Translations under genes and position numbers: made by a program
Shown: positions 1 through 6,697 of the stretch, in pieces
How positions within the stretch are numbered: position 1 is the stretch's first letter
How the letters are laid out: each line of letters starts with the position of its first letter
The notes under the pieces: model-generated
The model's input: the letters and a program-made list of their open reading frames with translations, nothing else
What the model was told of the DNA's origin: nothing
The model's database searches: none
From: Protofrankia sp963555915
Lineage (GTDB): Bacteria > Actinomycetota > Actinomycetes > Frankiales > Frankiaceae
DNA: 44,295 bases
Reading direction: 5' to 3'
NCBI RefSeq assembly: GCF_963555915.1
Contig: NZ_CAUVXL010000006.1
Span: forward strand, 1 to 44,295

Positions 1-633
1 CTCGGACGGCGGGATCCACCAGGTGAATCCGGAGTGGACCGTGATGTCCAGCGGGGCCGGATCGAGGATGTCCAGCAGCGTTGGGCCGGCCCGGCCGTCG
101 TCGCCACGGGCGCTGCCCGCCGCTGTCTGCCGGGGGATGACCGGAGCCCCGGGCTCGGCGGCAAGAGCCGCGAGCAGCGCCCGCGCAACGTCAACGCTCG
201 CATCGTCGCTGGGCACGCCCGTCTGCATGGCCAGGAGGATCTCGCCGCTCTCCCGGACGATTGCAGGCGCTGCCTGCGGCAGCATCGTGCCGAGCAGAAC
301 CGCACGGTCGCCATGTTCGGGATGTTCCGCGAGGTAGCTGGCGGAGAGCTTCAGCGGGGCTGTCGCGCTGGGCACCAACTCGCGCAGGGCCACCAGATCG
401 GGTTCGTCGACCCGGCCCGCAAAGGGACGCAGGACGGGCGCGGGCCGCCGCCGCACGCCATGACATGCCTTGTAGCGACGCCCTGACCCACACGGGCACG
501 GCGACCGCGGCCCGACGGCGGGAACATCTGCCTCGTCCGTCCCAAAGACGCCCGGAGCCGACCCGGACGCGGCCAAGCCGACCTCGTCGGACGAGCCGGA
601 CCCGGACGAGACGGATCCGGAATGAGACGGCAC
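1..633 (-). CDS. SEC-C motif protein, DUF5926 family (3'-truncated by window edge)
   Basis: An open frame on the minus strand runs off the left edge. It encodes a Ser/Gly-rich N-terminus followed by a textbook SEC-C zinc motif, PCPCGSGRRYKACHG (about positions 501-457), then a conserved-looking domain containing DEPDLVALRELVPSATAPL and, at the edge, TVHSGFTWWIPPSE. The SEC-C motif binds zinc in SecA tails and many stand-alone proteins. The continuation resembles the actinobacterial DUF5926 family, whose function is unknown. I place the start at the GTG at 633, but the frame stays open further upstream into a 13-bp repeat tract, so the start is uncertain. The C-terminus lies outside the window. 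Its position beside an RsbW-like gene (across the gap) fits the arrangement I recall in other actinomycetes. Confidence 0.72.
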   Translation of the reverse strand, partial: MPSHSGSVSSGSGSSDEVGLAASGSAPGVFGTDEADVPAVGPRSPCPCGSGRRYKACHGVRRRPAPVLRPFAGRVDEPDLVALRELVPSATAPLKLSASYLAEHPEHGDRAVLLGTMLPQAAPAIVRESGEILLAMQTGVPSDDASVDVARALLAALAAEPGAPVIPRQTAAGSARGDDGRAGPTLLDILDPAPLDITVHSGFTWWIPPSE

Positions 634-678
634 GGGGCGGCGGACGGTCTGTCGGCGGGCGATCGGGTGCTCCTCGGC

Positions 679-738
679 TTGACGGATCAGGTTGACGGAT
701 CAGGTTGACGGATCAGGTTGACGGATCAGGTTGACGGA
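679..738. repeat. 13-bp tandem repeat, four copies plus a partial fifth
   Basis: The unit ttgacggatcagg repeats perfectly at 679-691, 692-704, 705-717 and 718-730, followed by ttgacgga. It lies upstream of the SEC-C gene. Each unit carries TTGACG, a -35-like hexamer on the plus strand, but no well-spaced -10 box follows (TAATAC at 758 is 21 bases from the last one), so I do not call a promoter. Confidence 0.9.
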
Positions 739-869
739 CGGCTGGTACGCGCAAGGCTAATACCTGCGACCGACAACTCCCGCCAACCCACCCACGTGAC
801 CGTCCGCTTGTACCGGACCTGCTACGCGCAGGTGCGGAACCGGGCTCCACCAGCCGGGACCGGACCGGC

Positions 870-1508
870 NNNNNNNNNNNNNNNNNNNNNNNNNNNNNNN
901 NNNNNNNNNNNNNNNNNNNNNNNNNNNNNNNNNNNNNNNNNNNNNNNNNNNNNNNNNNNNNNNNNNNNNNNNNNNNNNNNNNNNNNNNNNNNNNNNNNNN
1001 NNNNNNNNNNNNNNNNNNNNNNNNNNNNNNNNNNNNNNNNNNNNNNNNNNNNNNNNNNNNNNNNNNNNNNNNNNNNNNNNNNNNNNNNNNNNNNNNNNNN
1101 NNNNNNNNNNNNNNNNNNNNNNNNNNNNNNNNNNNNNNNNNNNNNNNNNNNNNNNNNNNNNNNNNNNNNNNNNNNNNNNNNNNNNNNNNNNNNNNNNNNN
1201 NNNNNNNNNNNNNNNNNNNNNNNNNNNNNNNNNNNNNNNNNNNNNNNNNNNNNNNNNNNNNNNNNNNNNNNNNNNNNNNNNNNNNNNNNNNNNNNNNNNN
1301 NNNNNNNNNNNNNNNNNNNNNNNNNNNNNNNNNNNNNNNNNNNNNNNNNNNNNNNNNNNNNNNNNNNNNNNNNNNNNNNNNNNNNNNNNNNNNNNNNNNN
1401 NNNNNNNNNNNNNNNNNNNNNNNNNNNNNNNNNNNNNNNNNNNNNNNNNNNNNNNNNNNNNNNNNNNNNNNNNNNNNNNNNNNNNNNNNNNNNNNNNNNN
1501 NNNNNNNN
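870..1508. other. Assembly gap (run of N)
   Basis: 639 consecutive N. Everything between the SEC-C gene upstream region and the palindromic repeats at 1509 is unknown. The right edge of the gap falls inside a copy of a repeated palindrome, which is probably why assembly stopped here. Translations across the gap are meaningless. Confidence 0.99.
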
Positions 1509-1545
1509 GGGTGTGCGAAAAACCAAGATCGCACACCCTTTGGCC
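1509..1545 (+). repeat. GGCC-bounded palindrome, copy A (left end lost in gap)
   Basis: The stem GGTGTGCGA pairs with TCGCACACC around the loop AAAACCAAGA, followed by CCTTTGGCC. It is the right part of the 44-45 bp element seen complete at 1561-1604. Copies A and B lie 59 bp apart in direct orientation. Confidence 0.85.
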
Positions 1546-1560
1546 AGGCCACCCGCAAGG

Positions 1561-1604
1561 GGCCTCCGGGCGTGCGAAAAACCAAGATCGCACACCCTCT
1601 GGCC
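1561..1604 (+). repeat. GGCC-bounded palindrome, copy B
   Basis: Complete 44-bp element: GGCCTCCGG, a 9-bp imperfect stem (GGCGTGCGA / TCGCACACC), a 10-base loop, then CTCTGGCC. It lies just upstream of the anti-sigma kinase gene starting at 1657. It could act as a terminator for whatever lies in the gap or be a mobile REP-like sequence. Confidence 0.88.
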
Positions 1605-1656
1605 AGACGAGAAGCCGAAGCAGGTTAGCCGTCACTCGCCGGGGTAGGACTCGGAC

Positions 1657-2133
1657 ATGGAGATCAGATTTTCGCTGTCGCTTCCCCGGGACGAGATCTC
1701 CATTCCTATTGTCCGCCGGATGTGCACGCAGTCACTGAAGGTTCTCGGCGCGCATCAGGAGTGCGTCGACGACGTGGAACTCGCGCTTACCGAGGCATGT
1801 GCCAACGTGCTGAAGCACGCCCAGGCGTATGACTGGTACGAGGTCTCGGTCAACGTCGACAACCAGGTGGCCGCCATCGAGGTGCTGGACAACGGAGGTG
1901 GCTTCGACGTCTTCCAGATTGACGCCATGATTCTCGAGGCATCCGCCGATGACACGATCTGCGAAGACGGCCGTGGTATCTATGTCATGCACGAGCTCAT
2001 GGACAGCGTCCAGTTCGATATTGTGGACGGGCCGCGTCCCGGCATCCGGGTTCATCTGGAAAAACTGCTGCAGTGGGATGAAAGCGCACCCGCCACCCGG
2101 CTCGAACGCGCCCCGGCTCACTGCGGGTCCTGA
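1657..2133 (+). CDS. RsbW-like anti-sigma factor / serine-protein kinase (HATPase_c)
   Basis: 158 residues, the usual size of SpoIIAB/RsbW-type single-domain GHKL ATPases. The N box ELALTEACANVLKHA is at 41-55, the G1 box DNGGGFD at 78-84, and the G2 box GRGIYVM at 105-111, so the ATP site looks intact. Members of this family phosphorylate an STAS-domain antagonist on Ser/Thr and sequester an alternative sigma factor in the cytoplasm. No sigma factor or STAS partner lies within the window on its right, and the left is an assembly gap, so the partner is unknown. The ATG at 1657 has a G-rich stretch (GGGGTAGGA) 6 bases upstream. The last 20 residues (SAPATRLERAPAHCGS) look like a non-conserved tail. 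Confidence 0.88.
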   Translation: MEIRFSLSLPRDEISIPIVRRMCTQSLKVLGAHQECVDDVELALTEACANVLKHAQAYDWYEVSVNVDNQVAAIEVLDNGGGFDVFQIDAMILEASADDTICEDGRGIYVMHELMDSVQFDIVDGPRPGIRVHLEKLLQWDESAPATRLERAPAHCGS

Positions 2134-2186
2134 CCGGCCGGGTCCTGATCGCGTGGCCGCCGCTTGATCGCCGGTAGGCTGACCAC

Positions 2187-2906
2187 ATGAGCGGTGGCCA
2201 GCACGAAACAGTCGGCGGGGCGTCATCGGTAGCACGCCGGATCGGCGTGGTGACATTTCCCGGCTCGCTGGATGACAGGGACGCCGCTCGCGCGGTCGGC
2301 CTCGGCGGCGGCGAGGCCGTTGCGCTCTGGCATGGTGACACCGAGCTGGCCGGGGTGGACGCGGTGGTGCTGCCCGGCGGGTTCTCCTACGGCGATTATC
2401 TGCGCGCCGGGGCGATAGCCCGTTTCTCCCCCATGGTCGGCGCGGTCGTGGACGCGGCCCGTGACGGGTTGCCCGTCCTCGGGATCTGCAACGGATTTCA
2501 GGTGCTGTGTGAGGCCGGACTGCTGCCCGGGGCACTCACCCGTAACGTCGGCCTCCATTTCGTCTGCCGAGACCAGCGGCTGCGGGTGGAAAACGCCTCG
2601 ACCGCGTGGACCTCGGAGTACACGGCCGGCGCGGAGGTTGTTATTCCCGTGAAACATGGCGAAGGCCGCTATGTGGTGAATCCGGCGACACTGGCCCAAC
2701 TCGAACATGACGACCTGGTGGTTGCCCGCTATCTCGGCGGGAACCCGAACGGATCGGTCGCCGACATAGCCGGCGTCTGCAATGCCGGACGCACGGTTGT
2801 CGGGTTGATGCCGCATCCCGAGCACGCCGTCGAGCCGCTGACCGGCCCGGGATCGGACGGCCTGGCCATGTTCCGGTCGGTGACATCCGGCGTTCTCGCC
2901 GTCTGA
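2187..2906 (+). CDS. purQ: Phosphoribosylformylglycinamidine synthase, glutaminase subunit PurQ
   Basis: 239 residues. A class I glutamine amidotransferase that supplies ammonia from glutamine to PurL in the fourth step of purine synthesis (FGAR to FGAM), as part of the PurSQL complex. The core begins RIGVVTFPGSLDDRD (18-32), includes LPGGFSYGDYLRAG, the nucleophile elbow GICNGFQ with Cys101, and the His/Glu pair in MPHPEHA (H210, E212). The 17 residues before RIGVVTF are a non-conserved extension if the ATG at 2187 is used; no better internal ATG exists. purS and purL, usually next to purQ, are instead about 16 kb and 6 kb away on this window. It ends 65 bases from the convergent ABC ATPase, separated by palindrome copy C. 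Confidence 0.97.
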   Translation: MSGGQHETVGGASSVARRIGVVTFPGSLDDRDAARAVGLGGGEAVALWHGDTELAGVDAVVLPGGFSYGDYLRAGAIARFSPMVGAVVDAARDGLPVLGICNGFQVLCEAGLLPGALTRNVGLHFVCRDQRLRVENASTAWTSEYTAGAEVVIPVKHGEGRYVVNPATLAQLEHDDLVVARYLGGNPNGSVADIAGVCNAGRTVVGLMPHPEHAVEPLTGPGSDGLAMFRSVTSGVLAV

Positions 2907-2924
2907 TCGACTCCCGGCGCGACC

Positions 2925-2969
2925 GGCCGAAGGGTGCGCGATCATGCCTTTCGCGCGCACCCGGAGGCC
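2925..2969 (-). terminator. GGCC-bounded palindrome, copy C; likely bidirectional terminator
   Basis: A 45-bp element in reverse orientation (GGCCGAAGGGTGCGCGA at one end, TCGCGCGCACCCGGAGGCC at the other). It fills the space between the stop codons of purQ (2906) and the convergent ABC ATPase (2971). The strong G+C stem between converging genes suggests a terminator used from both sides. This role is inferred from position only. Confidence 0.7.
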
Positions 2970-2970
2970 C

Positions 2971-4266
2971 TCAAACGGCCAGTCCGGCCAGTCCGGCCAC
3001 ATCGGCCACATCGGCCACATCGGCCTCGACTGAGCGGCGCAGGGCCGCATGCAGGGACGCGGGCGTGAGTACGCCGACGTAGTCGTCCCGGTCGTAGACG
3101 GCGATGCGGGCGGCGTCGTCGCCCAGGAGCACGGCGAACGCGTCCTTCAGAGAGGCGCCCAGCTCCACCCAACCGGCGAGCGGACGCAGCGCTGCCGCGC
3201 TCGCGACCGGACCATGCCCGGCCAGCTCCCCGGCCTCGACCCACCCGCGCACCTCCCCGGACGCCGGGTCGACGACGACCGCCCAGCCGGCGCCGTCCGT
3301 GCTGACCCGCACCCGGCTACCCTCGCCGGACCCACCGGACCCACCGGACCCACCGGACCCACCGGACCCACCGGACCCACCGGAACGAGCGGAACGAGCG
3401 GACCCGCCCGGCACGTGCCGGGCGATCGCCTGCAGTGTCTCGGCCGCCGACGTATCCATCCGCACCACCGGTGGGTGTTCGGTGTCGGCCACCCCCAGCG
3501 GGGTGACCGCGAGCCGACGCAGCGACCGGTCGAAGCCGGTGAGATCCGCGACGAACGGCGTGGCCGGCGCTCCCAGGACGCGGGTGGCAGCGGCGTACTG
3601 CTCAAGTAGACCGCCAGGGCGGAACACCGCGATCCGGTCCGCGAGGTGCACGGCCTCGTCCAGGTCGGGCGTGACGAAGATGATCGTCTTACCGATATCC
3701 CGGTGCAGCAGAACGAGATCGGTACGCAGCCGCTCACACGCCATCGGGTCCAAGCCCGAGCACGGCTCGTCCATCAGCAGTACCAGCGGGTCGGCGGCGA
3801 GTGCGCGGGCAATACCGGCCCGTTGCCGTTGCTCGGCGGAGAGTTCATGCGGGTAACGGTCGCCGACGACCGCTGAATCAAGCCCAAGCAGTTCGAGCAG
3901 CTCCTGCCCGCGGTCGTGAACCTGCGGCCGCGCCCAGCGCAGCAGTCTGGGAACCGTTTCGACATTTGCCCGGACGGTCAGGTGCGGGAACAGGCCGACG
4001 CTCGCGGCGACATGACCGATGCGCCGGCGCAGCGTGACCGGATCCACGCGGGCAACATCCTCGCCGGCCACGAGGATCTGGCCGGACGTCGGCTCGATCA
4101 TCCTGTTGATGAGATTAATGATTGTGGTCTTGCCGCACCCGGACGGCCCGAGCAGGCAGATGAAATCACCCTCGGCCACGTCGAGATCGAGATTCGTAAC
4201 AGCGACCGTCCCGTCCAGGTGACGCTTCTGGACGCCTCGAAGCGAAATCATCGGCTCAGTCGCCAT
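2971..4266 (-). CDS. ABC transporter ATP-binding protein, glycine betaine/proline (OpuCA/ProV-like), degenerate catalytic motifs
   Basis: 431 residues from ATG 4266; an upstream ATG at 4344 would add 26 Arg-rich residues and is less likely. The nucleotide-binding domain (about 6-240) has an intact Walker A, GPSGCGKTT (40-48), and Walker B, LVLLMDEP (161-168). The family's Q-loop glutamine (usually VIQQxGLFPH) reads VAASVGLFPH, the signature LSGGQ reads LSAEQ (142-146), and the H-loop VTHD reads VTPD (Pro200). After a GGS-repeat linker (roughly 285-315, encoded by 9-bp repeats at 3326-3381) comes a weak CBS-like regulatory region (AGWAVVVDPASGEVRGWV; RIAVYDRDDYVGVLTPASL). In OpuC/ProU systems this subunit powers uptake of compatible solutes and the CBS domains sense ionic strength. 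A matching permease is divergent at 4400. No substrate-binding protein is seen. The altered motifs make normal ATPase cycling doubtful. Confidence 0.85.
   Translation of the reverse strand: MATEPMISLRGVQKRHLDGTVAVTNLDLDVAEGDFICLLGPSGCGKTTIINLINRMIEPTSGQILVAGEDVARVDPVTLRRRIGHVAASVGLFPHLTVRANVETVPRLLRWARPQVHDRGQELLELLGLDSAVVGDRYPHELSAEQRQRAGIARALAADPLVLLMDEPCSGLDPMACERLRTDLVLLHRDIGKTIIFVTPDLDEAVHLADRIAVFRPGGLLEQYAAATRVLGAPATPFVADLTGFDRSLRRLAVTPLGVADTEHPPVVRMDTSAAETLQAIARHVPGGSARSARSGGSGGSGGSGGSGGSGGSGEGSRVRVSTDGAGWAVVVDPASGEVRGWVEAGELAGHGPVASAAALRPLAGWVELGASLKDAFAVLLGDDAARIAVYDRDDYVGVLTPASLHAALRRSVEADVADVADVAGLAGLAV
3326..3381. repeat. 9-bp in-frame tandem repeat encoding a Gly-Gly-Ser linker
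   Basis: The unit ccggaccca repeats about six times inside the ABC ATPase gene, giving (GGS)n on the minus strand. A second 9-bp series (cggccacat and variants, about 2977-3025) at the 3' end gives the VADVADVAGLAG tail. Confidence 0.88.
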
Positions 4267-4399
4267 CGACTCCGACCAACCCCTCCCGCACCGATTGCGA
4301 TCATTCCGACCGTGGAACCCACAGCGCCGTCGTTTGTGTTTCATAGCTTTTCTATCGGATTATCCGGTCAGTATCGACTTATCCCGGTAACGTCGCCGT

Positions 4400-5086
4400 G
4401 TGAGCACAATCTCGCAGACCGCCTCGTGGCTTGGCGACAGCACCAACTGGAACGGCGACAACGGCGTCACCCGACGCCTCATCGAACACCTGACGGTGAC
4501 TGCCGCGTCCGTGGGGATTGCGTGCGCCCTCGCGCTACCGATCGGGGTGTGGCTCGGGCACGTCGGGCGAGGCCGCATACTCGCTGTCGGCGGCTCCGCG
4601 GTTGAACGGGCGGTGCCGGCATTCGCCGTGCTCGTGCTGTTGGCCGTCGGGCCGCTCGGCTTCGGCAACACCGCGGCCACGGTCGCGCTGACCCTCATCG
4701 CGGTACCACCGCTGCTGTCCACTGCCTACATCGGTGTGCGCGATGTTGACAGGGCGGTGACACAGGCCGCGGTCGGGATGGGCATGTCCGGTGGTCAGGT
4801 GGTGCGGCAGGTGGAGCTACCGCTGGCCGCACCACTGCTGCTGGTAGGCCTGCGGACGGCGGTGGCCCGGGTCATCGCCACCGCCACGATCGCCGCCCTC
4901 GTCGGCGGCGGCGGGCTTGGCCGACTCGTGCTGGACGGTCTAGCCCACCACGACGACGCGCAGGCCGTTGGCGGCACGGTGCTGGTCGTGGCGCTGGCCC
5001 TGATCGTCCAGGGCCTGCTGCTCTGCCTCGGCCGGCTGGTGACGCCCGCTGGCTGCGGGCCCAGCCGCCTGCATCCCCGCTGGTGA
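4400..5086 (+). CDS. ABC transporter permease, glycine betaine/choline type (OpuCB/ProW-like)
   Basis: 228 residues, normal for single OpuCB/OpuCD permeases. About six hydrophobic segments are visible (SVGIACALALPIGVWL, AFAVLVLLAVGPLGF, VALTLIAVPPLLSTAYIGV and others). The cytoplasmic EAA-like coupling loop is AAVGMGMSGGQVVRQVELPLAAPLLLVGLRTA region (about 130-160). It would form the membrane channel for osmoprotectant uptake with the divergent ATPase (start 4266). The 133-bp divergent spacer is comparatively AT-rich (around 4340-4375) and probably holds both promoters. The usual second permease and binding protein are missing nearby, so the system is either incomplete or completed in trans. 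The GTG at 4400 is the first start in frame. Confidence 0.85.
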   Translation: MSTISQTASWLGDSTNWNGDNGVTRRLIEHLTVTAASVGIACALALPIGVWLGHVGRGRILAVGGSAVERAVPAFAVLVLLAVGPLGFGNTAATVALTLIAVPPLLSTAYIGVRDVDRAVTQAAVGMGMSGGQVVRQVELPLAAPLLLVGLRTAVARVIATATIAALVGGGGLGRLVLDGLAHHDDAQAVGGTVLVVALALIVQGLLLCLGRLVTPAGCGPSRLHPRW

Positions 5087-5316
5087 TCAGCGGGACGCAT
5101 AGTCGAGTGTGAACGAACGCTCGTCAAACGCGTGCGGCCGGCCGTCAGCGGGTACTCCTCGGCACGCAGGTGGGTACCCGGATCGAGGAGGGCTGGAACG
5201 TGGTGCAGAAGCTTCCGCAACCGCCGGACCATGAGGATTCCGCGGAAACATCGCCACCGCAATCGCCTACTTGCGGCCTTCGCCCCAGCCTGCCCTTTCC
5301 GACCGGGCACGCGCGC
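5087..5316. other. Convergent spacer with nothing recognised
   Basis: The space between the permease stop and the stop of the convergent nuclease-like gene. I see no tandem repeat, no GGCC palindrome and no convincing coding frame. Small open frames exist on both strands but look like extensions of neighbouring shadows. Confidence 0.5.
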
Positions 5317-6333
5317 TCAGCGGCGGATCGCCAGTCGGTACTTCTCCCACTGCCGCTTGTCGTCGGAGAAAAAGTACTCCAGGAGATCGTGTAGGTAGCC
5401 CGGGTCGGGTGCATGCCTCGACGGCGGTATGTACTGCTTCACACGAAAAGCTCCGAACCCGACATTGTACATCGTATACAGACCCAACTTCAGTCTGTCT
5501 AGTTCCTCTAGAACACGGTCGGACACCGGATTGTCCTCGTCTTCTTCAGAGGCCGTCTCGACAACGAGGCTCGGGCAGTGCGCCCAACGCCCATGGGCTG
5601 CTGCCTCATACAGCGACTCCAGCCGATTGGCCTCGGCCGACCGTTTGATTTCAAAGGATGAAATCGTGAGGACGACGTCGGGCAGGAGATACGAGCTCCA
5701 GACTTCGACCGCCGCGACGTCCGGCCGGGACCACTGACCGCTGGCCCGTACCCGCCTGCGCGCGGAAGCGGTCTCACGGATGTGGCTGAAGGTGAGACCA
5801 GCCGTGTCGATCTCACTCTGGTACCAGTCGACGAAGGGCTGATACAGCTCGGACTCCCGGCGTACCAGCTGGCCAGGGCCGGCAGCGGCGAATCCCGCGT
5901 CGGCTATGTGCGTTTCCAACACCTCGTCGTCCGGCGTCTGGAGCACATCGTCTGCGCGAGCGATCGTGCCCCCACGGCCTCGCCCGAGCCGGACGAGACC
6001 GGCCGTCTTGAGCTCGTCCAAAGCCAGTCGATAACGGTCGTTCGTGATTCTCACAGCGCTGCGCAGCCGAAGGCCGCCGACGGGAGTGCCGTCCGGCGGA
6101 AGCTGGTCGAAGACCACAAGCGCATCGCGAGAAGCTTTCGGTGGAGTCCGGTCACTCGGGGCCCTGCGGATCCGCCGCCCTTCCGCAATCGCCATACCCG
6201 CGAGAACAAGCTCCGCCACCGCCTCGTCGAACTGCGCATCCTCCATACGGAGCCGCTTCCGCAATGCACCGCAGTTCGACGGTGCCGGCCCGATCTCGGT
6301 ATAGAGTTCCGCCGCCGCTCTGGAAAGTGCCAT
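5317..6333 (-). CDS. Orphan protein: winged-helix-like N-terminus plus PD-(D/E)XK-like nuclease motif
   Basis: 338 residues, not assigned to a named family. The first 140 residues look like two helical DNA-binding-type repeats (ALRKRLRMEDAQFDEAVAELVLAGMAIAEGRR; then GLRLRSAVRITNDRYRLALDELKTAGLVRLGRGRGG), compatible with winged helices. The C-terminal half contains WSRPDVAAVEVW followed by VVLTISSFEIKR: a PD…E-x-K arrangement as in PD-(D/E)XK restriction-type folds, with the alternating hydrophobic strand expected before EIK. HTH plus nuclease architecture recalls HrgA-type and restriction-related orphans. Base use is visibly less GC-rich than neighbours (for example 5430-5520), suggesting recent transfer. 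No methyltransferase or partner gene is adjacent. The start ATG at 6333 follows GGCGAGGGGACG. A 64-bp tandem repeat lies upstream. Confidence 0.68.
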   Translation of the reverse strand: MALSRAAAELYTEIGPAPSNCGALRKRLRMEDAQFDEAVAELVLAGMAIAEGRRIRRAPSDRTPPKASRDALVVFDQLPPDGTPVGGLRLRSAVRITNDRYRLALDELKTAGLVRLGRGRGGTIARADDVLQTPDDEVLETHIADAGFAAAGPGQLVRRESELYQPFVDWYQSEIDTAGLTFSHIRETASARRRVRASGQWSRPDVAAVEVWSSYLLPDVVLTISSFEIKRSAEANRLESLYEAAAHGRWAHCPSLVVETASEEDEDNPVSDRVLEELDRLKLGLYTMYNVGFGAFRVKQYIPPSRHAPDPGYLHDLLEYFFSDDKRQWEKYRLAIRR

Positions 6334-6516
6334 CGTCCCCTCGCCGTCAGCCAGCCACCATGAGAGCGCTTTTTCTGCGCTATGACAGGCATATCCGATA
6401 CGGGACGAGCACAGGAGTCATTTCTGACCTAATCACATCCGCCGCGGCGAGGTTTGAACCGCGCCCGAAGACGACGCGTTCCGCCGGATCGGTCTGGTGG
6501 TGCCGGCCGAGAGCAC

Positions 6517-6636
6517 GGGCGGTAGGTCATTGCGGTCACGGGAACGGCAGTTTCCACCTACGGCCGACGGCCAAGAAACCGGGCGGTAGGTCATTGCGGT
6601 CACCGGAGCGGCAGTTTCCACCTACGGCCGACGGCC
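6517..6636. repeat. 64-bp tandem direct repeat, two copies
   Basis: Copy 1 at 6517-6580 and copy 2 at 6581-6636 (last 8 bases missing) share gggcggtaggtcattgcggt… through …cctacggccgacggcc with only a few substitutions. Each copy has an imperfect dyad (CGGTAGGT near the left, ACCTACGG near the right). It sits between the start of the nuclease-like gene and the end of the GH15 gene. Confidence 0.9.
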
Positions 6637-6643
6637 GTCATCC

Positions 6644-6676
6644 CCGGGGGATCCGGTACCCGGCTGGGATCCCCGG
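6644..6676 (-). terminator. Probable hairpin terminator of the first GH15 gene
   Basis: CCGGGGGATCC and GGGATCCCCGG flank an 11-base loop, forming a strong stem with a single bulge. It lies 22 bases downstream of the GH15 stop codon (6698) on the minus strand. No U-tract follows, as is common in high-GC bacteria. Confidence 0.6.
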
Positions 6677-6697
6677 AACACCGCTGGTCCCGAACGG

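Noticed and set aside
731..763. Promoter from TTGACG and TAATAC
   Set aside because: The spacer is 21 bases and the -35-like sequence is part of a tandem repeat.
713..1647. Open frames spanning the run of N
   Set aside because: Mostly unknown residues; the frames exist only because N contains no stop codons.
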